Below are positions 32,943 through 44,900 of a stretch of 64,000 nucleotides of DNA, in pieces (position 1 is the stretch's first letter; every line of letters starts with the position of its first letter). The notes below the pieces were generated by a model. It saw only the letters and a list, made by a program, of their open reading frames with translations, searched no databases and was not told the origin of the DNA. A program made the translations under genes and the position numbers. Source of the stretch: Actinernus sp. WN-2022 (taxonomy: Eukaryota; Cnidaria; Anthozoa; Actiniaria; Actinernidae). The stretch is from assembly GCA_030867875.1 (NCBI GenBank), contig JAOWCC010000162.1:62001-126000 (forward strand). Direction: 5' to 3'.

Positions 32943-34732
32943 CTAGGAGAGCAGGTGGAGTTTTCCGAGTGGAGTGAATTCGGTTATGGAACGTTCGTGA
33001 TCAACACAGAAACTCCTTTAACTAACTCAATTCCTTAAATTAGGTAATAAACTGACAGTAATTATCTTACTATGAAAAAGTTATTTTACTCATTGTGAAT
33101 AAGGTATAAGACAATAAATTTGTGGTCACGTCTCATCCTAACTGCAGATGTGAGCAGGCTAGAAAATTGAAGACTATATTAAACGTTGCCTTGCTGGCTT
33201 GTGGATCTATACAAATATTCTTTAACTTTTAATACTAAGTTGACGTCTCACCTCAACAGCAGCAGACTCAGCGCCCACAGGCCAAATAAACGTGGATGAG
33301 TGAAGCCCATAGTCAGGTCCAAGATTATCTTTGATAAAACAAATTAGGCGCAAAGTGATGTTTTTCTCGGTTCAGTCGTTGGTATAATTTGATATTCAAA
33401 GATAAAAAAAAAAAAATTCCTCTATATATTTCCTCGAATTTTTTCGCGTTTTGGACACCTGTGAAAACAATAGAGAGGGAGGCGCCTCTGCCTTGTTTCT
33501 ATTAACTCACTGGCGCGTCAACAAACAATCACAATCTTCATAAGTTTGTTTGCTATAAATAACATATTGATTCTTTATGTTGTCGTCGGGTTGATGGTTC
33601 AGTTCCGACTCACGCGCCGCTACACTGTTAAACAAAGTGCCTCGTGTGGTAATGACTTTCAGTCTATTTATTGAATTGTCGTTTTTCAGTCGATCTATTC
33701 AAGTGCAATCATCCAAAGTCGACGAATGAAGGGTAATTATAATGTTTAGATTTGTTATAAATGTTTTCGCCATAATGCGAATACGGAAGAGTGCGAAGTT
33801 CAGATCAAGACCGAGGGCAAAGTTTTTCTCCATACCAAGGCCGCTAAATAACGTTTTATTTTTCCTTACAATTCAATTTATTGTACTTGCTTTCGTTAAT
33901 TCAGTCGCGCGTTCACGCAAGTAGCGATATGTACATTTGTCAATCTTGAGCGTGCGATCTTCGTTTCACTCAAATCACTGTCAATTTTCTGCAGTTTTCC
34001 CTTTTTGAAAGGCTTTCAACAGGACATGTTCAATTCAAGGGTACCTTTACGTAAGAATCACGTCAAAAACTTCGATTTTGACAAACTTAAGAATAAGCCG
34101 GTCCGGATGAGAAAAAAACAGACTAGGTCAGTGATTCCCGAAAAAAATGAGTTCTGATATTTTATTTCTCCGTGTTGCGCGTCCATGAAGAGAATATACC
34201 TTTTCAAGTTCGAAAAATAACATCTTCCGCTGATAAAGCGGCTCAATTCAGTGCAAATTTCGGCAGAGACTTCGTGTTATGTCCACACTACGATTCATTG
34301 CAAACCTAACCCCCAAATCATTTTAAACGACTCTAAATACATCTGAACTATAATGGAGAATTTTGTACTTTTGAAGTGGCCTAGTTAACTCTGGGAATCG
34401 TGGTGTGCCATAACATGAAGTCTTACCCCAAATGATATACGTCACACATAACCAAGGAAAAATAATCACACCTCCAGCACAAAGAAAACACAATGATCCG
34501 AAATTAGTCCAGATTTTCAATGCCTGGGAAAGCATGGCAAACCAAATTTATTCCCTGTACCTGACGTTACAAATTACAAGAGTTCAGCAGTCTGTACATA
34601 GCGGAGGTTGCGAAGGTTGTCAGATTTTCTCTTCATTGATGCGAAACACAGAAATAAAATATCAGAACTTCTTTCTTTCGAATACATCTTTGTGTAATGG
34701 TCGGTTGATTTTAGGGTTCACAGAGTTCCCCT
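32943..34732. other. No supported gene, one diverged inverted repeat
   Basis: GTTCTGATATTTTATTTCTC at about 34150 and its complement at about 34655 form a diverged inverted pair. Otherwise the stretch holds only short ORFs. Confidence 0.5.
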
Positions 34733-35468
34733 TTAAAGGGATACCCGAGTGAAAAACACATTGGGGCTCAAAAGAATCTTCAACATGTTCTTTGTTCAGA
34801 AAATGTATTAAAATTTGATCAAACGTTTTTAGTATTAAGAACGAGCACCTCAAAGTTGGCCCCGCGAAGACATGGGCGCCGCCATCTTTGTTTGCATTTA
34901 CGGAAGTGACGTCACTTCGTCCCACCAGCGTATCGCGGCTACTTGTCTTTGTATGATTTTCACACGCTCGGAATTAAAGTGGATATATTTTCATCGAGAT
35001 TGCAGAGGAATTCTTACAGAAACCGGAATTATGATGAAGACGACATTATGAGAAAAGTTCAGAAGACTGGGAGGAGGAAAAAAAGCATTGGGAAGGCGAG
35101 AAATTATCAGACGAACAACAAGGTCTCGTAACTGCCATTTAATAACAGCAAAACAACATGGCTTAAAAGACTCGAGTGACTTCTGAATAAGTATAAGAAC
35201 TACAATGTATGTGAGGTACAGTTAAGGCGTTTATCATCCAAAAAATACCTAATAAGTGAGAGAGTGAGAACGCTGGTGGGACGAAGTGACGTCACTTCCG
35301 TAAATGCAAACAAAGATGGCGGCGCCCATGTCTTCGTGGGGCCAACTTTGAGGTGCTCGTTCTTAATACTAAAAACCTTTGATCAAATTTTAATACATTT
35401 TCTGAACAAAGAACATGTTGAAGATTCTTTTGAGCCCCAATGTGTTTTTCACTCGGGTATCCCTTTAA
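34733..35468. mobile_element. TTAA-flanked element T2 with ~205-bp TIRs
   Basis: TTAAAGGGATACCCGAGTG at 34733 and its complement ending at 35468 start inverted repeats of about 205 bp that differ at only a few bases. The duplicated TTAA suggests the same superfamily as T1. Each TIR holds a TGACGTCA palindrome (CRE-type) and AAGATGGCGGC (YY1-type). The 330-bp core contains a short Arg/Lys-rich ORF (34943-35131) without a domain. Confidence 0.9.
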
Positions 35469-36160
35469 AGATCTGGAAAATGTTCTGTCCGTAGAAGCTA
35501 GGTTGTTTTATTAAGTAAACGTATGGTAATTTATATATTATGTGGTCAGACCGTTCAAAATGACAAGCAATTTTCTTGCGCAAACAAAGTGTTAACATGT
35601 TTTAGTGCAGAAAAGATTTGTTTCTTTAACAACCAGATAACGCCGCACCGAGTATAAGCGTTTTTGCACCAACCTTCCTCCAGACACCAAGGAAATAAGG
35701 AAGCTTACATGTTAAGGCGTTCCTAGTTTTAAATTTCTTCTTAAGGAAGAGCCCAAAAATATGTTAGAAAACCACATCTACCGCCACCGTACTGTAGATG
35801 ATTTATGTAGTTTTTGCACGTCCCAGTCTCTTCTTACGACGTATACTACAGTTAAATAGAGGGGAAATGGTTAGACCAAAAACTCGGCAAACTTCATAGG
35901 GGCTAACAAAGGTGCTGCGATTTAGGTTGGAGGGGGCAAGACAAAAGATTGTGCACAGTCGTATCTCATTAGCGTCCCCTGAACGACTGAACACACACGT
36001 TCCTGTTGGCTGATTGATTAACATTCTAATATATATTCTTTTGAGCACGGTCACGGTTCAAAAAAGCGAACAAACACCTATAACAAAGAAGGTCGCTGGA
36101 TTTCATAACCATTCCCCTCTATTGCCAGTTTGCAATCAATCCCCAGAGACTCAAATAAAA
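35469..36160. other. No supported gene
   Basis: Short ORFs only (for example 35803-36054 minus) without motif or splice context. Confidence 0.4.
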
Positions 36161-36167
36161 AAAACGT

Positions 36168-36243
36168 GGCGGCCATGTTGGATGACAATAACAAAATAAT
36201 CTACTTCCGAATATTTTGTAAGTCATCCAACATGGCCGCCATG
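36168..36243. repeat. Palindromic MITE, GGCGGCCATGTTGGATGAC arms
   Basis: TGGCGGCCATGTTGGATGAC at about 36170 and its exact complement ending at about 36243, with a ~35-bp loop. Confidence 0.85.
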
Positions 36244-37319
36244 ACGCCAGTTGCAAACGAAGAATTAGCTTCGAGTATATAACAGTGCATGTATGAATAC
36301 GTACGAATAACTTCCTTCTGTTCAAAAGTTTCTATAGTCTTGACAACAACATGAACGAAAACAATTTACTTTATTCACCCAAAAGTGGAATACATCTATA
36401 ACAATGAATAGCAATGAAGCGAGCCCTACATATTTTGCTCTTTATACTGCATGAGCAGTATAAATGCATCACTGAAAAATTCGAACTGTTAAAAGTATGT
36501 GAAACGTTTTTTTACAGTTCGACTTTTTACATTATTCTTAAAAGCCGATCTGTAAGTGGTTCTATTTTTCCAGTGTGTACCGCAAAAAAGTCCTAGAGAT
36601 AGGCGCATGTGAGGGTGTTTTATGAAATTTCATTGCAAAAAGCTAAATGAATTCATTCACTGTAATTCGTGAAATGAATAAAGGAAAAGGCTTTCATTTG
36701 ATTTCTGCCATAATTTCTTTCAAAAGTTTTGAAGCATTCAGCTCTACGATTCTTTGCATGACGAAAGGTAAACAAATTCACCCTCTGCAATAAGTGAGCG
36801 CTTGTCTGTGGGACTTAACGGTATCTTTACTTAGCTTACTTTAAAATGTATTCTGCTCTTATTTCTTTTCAGCTATCCAGTATGCAACATGTCTTACATA
36901 AGACTTTGAATCTTACTGCAATAAATTCTGCATCTAAATGTACTTTAACCTTTAAAGTTATGTAGCCACAAAACTCGACACCAGATAACATTTTTCTCCT
37001 CATAATGACATGCTAATTCGTAAAGAATGGTTGTGAACAAAAATACCGAGTTAATGATGGGGTTACAGCGAACCATTTAATCCATGAAACATACTGTTTT
37101 CCTTTATGTATTTGCAATAGTAATATTCAATATTTTAATGTTAATACTCTATTCTTTTCATATTACATCCTTCCGCAAATAGCTTTTGCTAGCCGAGGGC
37201 AGGTATAAATTCCGGCCCAATTAGTAATAATGTTGAACTAACAGAATCTAACTATGAGATTTTGGTCAGTCACAGATAAAAGTGTGCCCTCTCAAGCAGA
37301 CTAGTTAAAGAACTGTTAA
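36244..37319. other. AT-rich stretch without a gene
   Basis: No ORF with coding character and no clear repeat. Confidence 0.45.
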
Positions 37320-37945
37320 TAGTTACTGGTCCTCATCGAACCCCATTGTTCTCTCTCTGCACTATATCAACAATTGCAACCATCGCACTTTAATTTTATT
37401 ACTATTGCAGACAGAACGTGTTGACTAGCTGTACTATTATTAATATCAGCTTGTTACCAGAATTTTATCTACCGGTAACTCAAAGGTATATATTGGCTTT
37501 ACATTAAGAGACGTAAAGGAAAAGATGGAAATAAAAAACAGCGTATCGAGTCGACTCGAACCACCAACCTTATGAACACTCCCGACTTGTAGTCCGCTCT
37601 AGATCCTCTACCCACTACACTATTAGATACGTTTATTGAAATGTGGAAGAGAAAATAACAATGGAAACCTTGGGATCAATAACTATTATTCAACAAAATT
37701 TCCGGCAAACAATGTTTCCCAATTGTTTTATTGTACAGCAATTCCAACCTGAAATGATAGACAATGTACTAATTTTATTGTTTTGTGTATGCAAGAACAA
37801 TATAGAAAGTGCGGCTTTAATCTCTGATATAGCGCAGAGAGAGAACAATGGAACTGCATAAGGAACAATAACTATAATAGATAATTACTTCGGGCCAACA
37901 GCATTATTAATAATGCTGTCAGCCTCAATAATTATCTAATAAATA
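37320..37945. repeat. Repeat family X, copy 1 (inverted ends)
   Basis: ATTGTTCTCTCTCTGCACTA near 37344 and GCGCAGAGAGAGAACAAT near 37831 are inverted. The outer part AATAATTATCTA near 37930 completes the end. A related copy lies at 59130-59620 in intron 3 of the giant gene. A tRNA-like SINE head is nested at about 37545. Confidence 0.65.
37545..37631 (-). mobile_element. tRNA-like SINE head
   Basis: The minus strand reads TAGTGTAGTGGGTAGAGG (A-box-like) and, 50 bases on, GGTTCGAGTCG (B-box-like). No clean cloverleaf, so probably a SINE or a decayed tRNA. Confidence 0.5.
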
Positions 37946-38345
37946 GTTAGACTGTGATTTTGTTCTTTTAATTTTCTTTTCTTTTCTTTTCTTTTATTTT
38001 ATGGCCGTTATATATTTATTAGGAAATAGAAAAAAAATATCTGGGTACAAATAGTAGAAATAATATACTTTTACTGTTTTGGTATTCGTCTCTTGGCCAA
38101 ATAATGCCGAATAAATAAATAATAAGGATGAAACATATATTAATAACTAGGCACTCTCTTGATCTATGAAATACTTAGTTAATATCCAAATCTATTTCTT
38201 TTTTTAATTATGAAGCAAATATATTTTTTTAATTTCACAATAAACTGAATTTTGAACTATATATGTCTGGTTATGTATAATATATATTTCTTATAATGCG
38301 TAACTTCCAATGAATATTCTCAATACACTCAAATTGAAGGCCGTT
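37946..38345. other. AT-rich, TTTTC repeat
   Basis: TTTCTTTTCTTTTCTTTTC at about 37974-37996, otherwise featureless. Confidence 0.5.
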
Positions 38346-38349
38346 TGTT

Positions 38350-38960
38350 GTTCTTTTAAAGTGGCCCGTATTGTGACAGCCGAATTGATATAATAAAGAT
38401 TCACACTTTTTGGCGGTTAGTTTTTGGCCGACACTGAAATTCTTTGGACCATGTAATTACTGATATTGAATAATAATAAACACAAAACAGAATTCCAAGA
38501 TACATAATATATTTCTATCACTAGCTTTTAAGAAAATGTTAAAATCGTTTTTTAAATGCTGTTATAGATTAACTAACTAGCTTTGTTGGTAACGAGTGTC
38601 AATAAAATCAATGAAATGGAAACTTCTACAGCAAAAGATATATAAATGTTACCGCAAGATATTATGTTCGCCAATTTCCATTCCATCGATTGTATTTAAA
38701 CTCGTTACCAACATGCACATGGTAACGTTAGTTAATCTATGACACCATTTAAAAAATATATCTCGCTGTGAAGATGTTCTTACAAAAAAAGGAGTCGAAA
38801 GAAGAATTTATATCTACGAAAATATTATGTATCTTGGAATTCTGTTTACTATTCTTTAATAAGTAATTACATGGTCCAAAAAAAGGCAATGATCGGCCAA
38901 AAACTAAAAAAAACACTTTAAGATGGCCATTCGGCTGTCACAATACCCACATGCCCCTTA
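38350..38960. repeat. ~600-bp near-complete palindrome
   Basis: From both ends inward the blocks ATTGTGACAGCCGAAT, AGTTTTTGGCCGA, TTTGGACCATGTAATTAC, CAGAATTCCAAGATACATAA, AGATTAACTAAC and TTGGTAACGAGT occur in mirror order, meeting near 38648. Divergence between arms is noticeable, so it is old, or copies have drifted. Confidence 0.85.
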
Positions 38961-39824
38961 AACATAGCACTAAGCAACAGAACCCAAACAAGCAGCAACT
39001 CGGACGTTTCTTTGATGTGTATATTGGTACAGCACAATACCAAAATGGTTACAACTTTAATATTTCAGTTTTAAATATATTTCCTCGCCATCATAACCTC
39101 AGCTAACAAGGAGTACACGGCTGTCAGCTCAGTTACCATGGCAACATATGTGGTTTTAGTAGATTAAGTTAATTCACAAGGAACGCATTAAGTCTACCCT
39201 GTTCCTTATATCACTCACACTGAGCTGATTGCTCCATCTTCTGTCCTTGTCCTTTACTGTCTGTGGATCCGTGAAGTAAATCCAGTCCATTCTATCAGTT
39301 CGTCTCATGTCGCACAAACGTCGCTAGTTCGTTGATATATTTCTGGCTGGTGTTACGCAGACTCGCTTTTAGCATCTCCTGCAACTCAAGTTCCACGTTT
39401 GCCTTCCTACTATACGACAATAATAACAATATCAATTAACGATAATAATAATAACGACAACGATAATAGCAAAAGATGGTAATAGCGATAATAACAACGA
39501 CAACTACGACGACAATAATAATAATAATAGCATTTTTGAAATCATTAATAATTCATAAGTGTGCTAACCAATCCAAAAGCAGTATTTGAGTCACATGGGT
39601 ACCTCTGTAAAAGCCCCATACAGTATCAGATACATTATACTAACTAAGATAGTTAGTATTCTGTAAATCTGATACGACACTGATTAATAAAACATCAACA
39701 TCTGTATCACTGATACAAATAGTGATCATGATTATCAGTCTGCATGAGGAAGGTCTCACAACCAAGGGTAAAATGTCATGATAAAATTCCTGTCTTGATT
39801 CATACAAACAGTCTTATCAATGTG
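38961..39824. repeat. Non-coding, with AATAAC/GACAAC simple repeat
   Basis: Purine-rich triplet repeat (AATAAT, AACGACAAC, AACAACGAC) at about 39417-39532. Nothing else was supported. Confidence 0.6.
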
Positions 39825-40126
39825 TAGCCTGCGAATACAGCCGTCTCGTATCTGGAACCACAATCAAAACTTGGCCCCCGAGAGAGCCGTCTGCGTCTTG
39901 AGACGGAAAATTCCATACTGATGACGTTTCGCGGACAGGATCTGGTCGAGTCATTTGATTGGCTCGTATGTGATAATTAGGCATACTAGCCAATCAAATG
40001 CCGCGACCTGATCCTGTCCGCGAAACGCCTCAGTATGGAATTTTTCGTCTCAGGACGCAGACGTCTCTCTCGGGGGCCAAGTTTTGATTGTGGTTCCAGA
40101 TACGAGACGGCTGTATTCGCAGGCTA
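39825..40126. mobile_element. Fold-back MITE E (9-bp TSD)
   Basis: TAGCCTGCGAATACAGCCGT at 39825 and its complement ending at 40126. The arms are about 145 bp, so nearly the whole element is a palindrome. An exact duplication ATCAATGTG flanks it (39816-39824 and 40127-40135). Confidence 0.95.
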
Positions 40127-40383
40127 ATCAATGTGGGACCTGCTTTTGTGCACACTGGCTGGATGTCAAACGAAATATAAGAAGTGCATAATGAAGGCGT
40201 TACCTTGCCAATATCTTGACTGCATTGACAAGCGATGCGCATTCTTCTTTGTACGCCTGTCATTAAAAAACACCCCACAAGTTTTAAATTTACCATACAA
40301 TAATAACGCTATACCAACAATGTTCAGCAACAACAACAAGTCACATAACAGGGTCCTTTGTTCAATAAGACTTTTGCAGGTAA

Positions 40384-40640
40384 CAGTCACGTGCTGATAT
40401 ATCACTTTAATAACCAATGAACTGCGCTCGTGTTGCAAAGGAAAAGCTTTACTGGAAACAGTCACGTGCTGATATATCACTTCAATAACCAATGAACTGC
40501 GAGGTCGTCCGCCCACTTCCTCCCACCTCCCGTGTTCCAAAGGAAAGGCTTTACTGGAAACAGTCACGTGCTGATATATCACTTCAATAACCAATGAACT
40601 GCACTCGTGATCCCATGGGGAAAGGCTTTACTGGATGGCA
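40384..40640. repeat. Three tandem units, one with a piece of TIR B
   Basis: CAGTCACGTGCTGATATATC starts at 40384, 40459 and 40561. The second unit carries about 31 extra bases (GAGGTCGTCCGCCCACTTCC...) that match the TIR of element B at about 40832. Confidence 0.9.
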
Positions 40641-40953
40641 AACAAACTTTAAAGATGCAGTTTTAGAAAGATCGACAATCGATTGCAGGTGGAAAATAGT
40701 ATTTACAAACAGGGGTTTGCTGATAACACTATACCAAACTCGTACAAATGTTGTTTTGCCATCCAGTACAACCACGTGGCTGCATTTATACAAAAGGCCC
40801 ATAATAAAGTAGCCTGATTTTCAGACGGTACGAGGTCGTCCGCTCACTTCCTCCCCGTCCCCGTCTGATGGACTTCATAGACTTTCATGTTCCTGACGTC
40901 ATCAACCTTTGTTTTTACAATAAGCCAATACGAACACACGTAAGAGTTGAAGC

Positions 40954-41190
40954 GTGAAGTGTAGAACAGTCGTACATTGGCGGCCTTTACTAGTTGTATC
41001 TATCAGCTTTCATGCACTGGAAAACACATTCTACAGCTTCAAACTTCTGTCGATTTCTCAGAATGGTATCCTGTTTGAGCTGATGTGGTTCTTTGGAGAG
41101 GAGGAACTTTTTAAACTGAAGTTTGCGTGCAGTATTTGCAGGACAGTGTATGAGAATGCAAACAAGAAATATCAGCCTCGATTCCTGTGA
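40954..41190 (+). CDS. Small ORF at the left end of element B
   Basis: 78 codons starting inside the left TIR zone and reading inward. It contains one CSIC pair near the C-terminus (KFACSICRTVYENANKKY). No domain can be named. It occupies the place that the Cys-rich ORF has in element A, but I see no clear sequence similarity. Confidence 0.25.
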   Translation: MKCRTVVHWRPLLVVSISFHALENTFYSFKLLSISQNGILFELMWFFGEEELFKLKFACSICRTVYENANKKYQPRFL

Positions 41191-41534
41191 GTGGTGCCGT
41201 AAAGTTTATGACTGTGATCTTAGAACTTTTACTCTTTTACTTATTTTTAAAACGTTTTGAAGCTTGATATGTATGCCGATTAGTCACACGAGATCCTAAA
41301 GTTGTCCTATTGTAGTTTTTTGGGTATCAGAGATTGTTTTAACCGGCTGTTTGTGCAAAGTTTAGATGCCATTGGCGTACATGAGCTTACGGAGTGTGTT
41401 CATAATTCTGAAAACAAAAATATTCACCCAAGTGCCATGAAACTTTTTCCATAACATACTTAGTATGTGTGTTCAACTCCTGCAGAAAAATCATAATATT
41501 CTATGAAAGATTTTGTCTCCTAAAAGCCAAAAAC

Positions 41535-41834
41535 CTAGGAGAATGTTTCAGATTGAATGTATGAGATTTGAAAGCGGAGGAAGATTAGTGATTTACGAAA
41601 GCCCGTACGTAGATTCACAAACACTTCGTTTCCATGAATGAACGATTCCAATGCTTTCTTCTGCTCTGAATATAGCTTCGAAATCCTGAAAACTTTACAA
41701 CTTCGGTCGACACACAGCTGAAGTCCTTCCCCAACGCCATTTAGAAAAACATGCGAGCACATTCCTAAAATTCCAGACTTTGCCAAAAGTGTAAAGTTCG
41801 CTCTGATTGGTTCAAATTTTGACGTCAGGAACAT
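41535..41834 (-). pseudogene. RecQ-like helicase N-terminal fragment in element B
   Basis: The ~100-codon frame begins just inside the right TIR. Its second half reads ISKLYSEQKKALESFIHGNE and VFVNLRTGFRKSLIF, matching the Q-motif region and Walker A of RecQ-like helicases. The usual PTGFGKS has become RTGFRKS, which would abolish ATP binding. It stops soon after. The first half (FEPIRANFTLLAKSG...) is not recognisable as helicase. Position and direction are the same as in elements A and C. Confidence 0.7.
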
Positions 41835-41929
41835 GAAAGTCTATGACGTCCATCAGACGGGGAGGGGGAGGAAGTGAGCGGACGACCTCGTACCGTCTGA
41901 AAATCAGGCTAATAATAAAGTAAAGCGAG

Positions 41930-44900
41930 TCAATATTCACAAAGAGTTTCAGATGTCTTGACACCCACCTTTTCAACTTCCATTCTCTTTTGGAGGATAG
42001 ACCTTACTCGTTGCTCAAACTGTGCAGTTGTAAGTACTTCTCTAGCAGCACCGGGTCGTTCCTCATCCACACCCCTTTCTTTGGGGATATCTTTAGTTGT
42101 GGAGGCGCCGCTGCGATCTGCGGTGCTATAAGTCACTGGATTACCTGATTCCTCAACTACACTATGAAAAACCTTATCTGGACTTTTGGCTGCTAGTTTC
42201 CTGTTATCAGTCCTTTTTTCAGTTCTTTCTAAGGATGCTACATCCTTTTTCCGACCTTGAGAAGTGTTGGGTTTAGAAAGCGAGCCAGGCACCGAGTGGA
42301 GACTAAACGTCTTGCCAAGACCTACAGCCCTGTCTGACACACGACTGACGTATAGGTTTGGAAGTTGTCCTGGATTGAGAAAAGATGTCATGGCTGGAGC
42401 GGCGACTGTTGGCTCAGTAGCACTCAGCTTTTGCAACGCACTCTGCTGTTTATTTGTTTCCAGTGCATTTGAATCCTTGATTTCAGAGCTATCACTTCCA
42501 TCAACTCTGCTTTCAGTCATCATTTGATCGGGTAACTGGTAAACCTTTTGGAAATTGACCTTGCATGAAGGCGACTTGTCTTTGTGACTCTCTTGACTTT
42601 GCCGCAGTGATCTTACATGTGTACCTCCTTTAATTAGAAACCTACCACTTACCGCAGTGTTCCGGGCAGCTGTCTTTGTTTCACCTCGATCATTTGGAAT
42701 GCCATTTGGAATGCCATTTGTTTCAATTTGCAGTTCGGATTTAGCTTTACTTTCTTCAGTTTTAGTCTCTTCTTTACTACTCTTTTGCCCATTGCAAACC
42801 ATGCTTTCTGTAACAGAACATTCCATCTTCTTCACAATATCGTAACTCGCATCCGCCTCTTTCTTCTTTTCTCCTAGGCTGACATCTTCTCTTCCAATAT
42901 AGTCTCCTGTAAGTCGAGGTCCTTTACTATCACATGTAGTCTTAGCGAGGTCGTTACTTGCGTCAATAACCATGTCGATGCCCCTTTCTTGTGCAAAAGG
43001 TCCTGTTTCCTCAGGAGTGGAGTCACTTATATTCAATGCTGCGTTTTTGGATCTTACATCGGCTTCGATTATTTCGATTTTCCCATCTGGTATTGCTTCA
43101 CTAACAGCCGTTACGGTTACGTCGTCGTCATCTTCGTTATCTTTACCCGTTGCATATTCATTTTCTTCACTCGTTTCATTTCCGGTAGCTTGGAATATTG
43201 TCGAGTGCATACCAAGGGGATTTGACGACAATTGAGACATCTCACTAGGATTTAGTGCGCAACACTCCACAGTTTTGTTTTCAACGGTTGAGGTACTTTT
43301 TCCAAGATAATCTGCTGTCAGTTTTCCCTCACTCGGTTGGGAAGTTAAAATGCTTGCCTCTAGAGCCATCTCAAGTAGTTCATGACCTTCATTCAAAAAG
43401 TGGTCATCAGTTTCTAGACCTTCCTTCTCACCTTTAAGATGCTCGCGCTTTTCGCTGTGTTTATTAGGAGAGGTTTCCTCTCCAGATGTGTACTTTTGAC
43501 AATCTTTCATGATGTTTCTAAGCTCCTCAACAACATCAACTTGACCCGGTCGTACGTCAGCATTCGAAGACGTGTCCTCTAGTGTAGTAATGATATCAGG
43601 CTTCTCGATTCTTGCACTTTCTACAGTCTTCGTGCCTTGTAACGATTTCTGATCTTCGGTTGAATTTTGCAGATTTGGCTTCGCTATTTCCAGTGATATC
43701 TTCGAAGTCGAGAATTCATCGGATGTAACAACAGTTGCGGTTCGAAACCCCACGACGATTTGACTCAAACACGTTTCAGATTTAGCCGCATTTGCATCAG
43801 TTATAGTGGACGTGCGTTTAATTTTAATTACATTACTGGAATTAGACGATTGGGATTTCGTGATTTTTGGCTTATCTATGGTTGGTGAGTTTGACGTCTT
43901 TCGGACTACAGTATGTTTCCCACTCACGGATTTGGAATTCTTTTTCGTTTCAACCAACAATTCAGCGGACTTAGAAGTCTCCCCGGCTGTTTGTCTTTTA
44001 CCTCTGCCGGGTAATTGTGATTTACCAGCGGTATCCCTCCTCTTCCTTTCATTGGATCTTCTGTCACTAACAGAGCGAGGGGATTTACTCCTTGAACCAC
44101 CACACTTTGACTTTACGCTACTGGAAATAGTTCGTCTAGTTTCTCTATCGACGATACTGCCTTTTCTAGTTGAAGAAAACTTGGAGAAAACATCAGTGCT
44201 ATGACAAAATGAAGAGCGAAATTGTTTAGTCACTTCTAGCTCTGAAAGAGGAACAAAACTCCCTGGGCTGTAAATATCGGGACTGCTAATGGACTTGGTT
44301 GTTTTCTGGTTTCTACTCGAATTTTGTTTTACGTCTTTGCCATGCCCGTGACGTCTTGGAGACTGGTTGTAAAATTTGTGACCAACGTCTGGACTAGAAA
44401 GCTCGGTAGAAAATTCTGCATCTGCTTCATCGCCGGAGCTAGTCAAGATAAGGGAAGTACAACCACCAGGAGTGTATGGTTTTCTTCGAAACGAAGTTTC
44501 TTTTGCGTCAGAAGAATAATATTCAGTACTGAGGTCAATACAACGGTTCGACATGGTGGCAGGTTGTGGCAGCGGCGAGTATTCATTTGGGCTGTACGGA
44601 TCAAATTTTCCAAGATTATCGGAAACAGTTGATGTGAGAAGGCTGCTAGATTCAGAGGAATTGTGTAGCAAACTAGTGCCCGCATCGGAGCTGCAACCAT
44701 CCGTCAATAAACCCTTATTAAAGAGGCAATTCTCTGGGTCGTACGGCTTCGCATTAAGAGAATCACTCAAAAGCATAGTGTCCCTTGTGGACTGTCCATT
44801 TATAACACTTAGACAACTTTGAGAATGACTGTCGACCTGCGCTCTTTTACTGATGTCACTTTCGAAAGAGGAGTTAAAAGCATGTTTTAATTGTAATGCC

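Larger units (their letters stand above)
40810..41911. mobile_element. TIR element B (9-bp TSD) abutting the giant gene
   Basis: TAGCCTGATTTTCAGACGGT at 40810 and its complement ending at 41911 begin inverted repeats of about 110 bp. The exact duplication ATAATAAAG lies at 40801-40809 and 41912-41920. Inside, a RecQ-like helicase fragment reads inward from the right end, and a 78-codon ORF (40954-41190) reads inward from the left. The right end lies 18 bp past the stop codon of the RRM gene. Confidence 0.95.

Noticed and set aside
32298..33160. Another TAGCCTG...CAGGCTA element
   Set aside because: The flanks show no 9-bp duplication and the ends do not extend as an inverted repeat.
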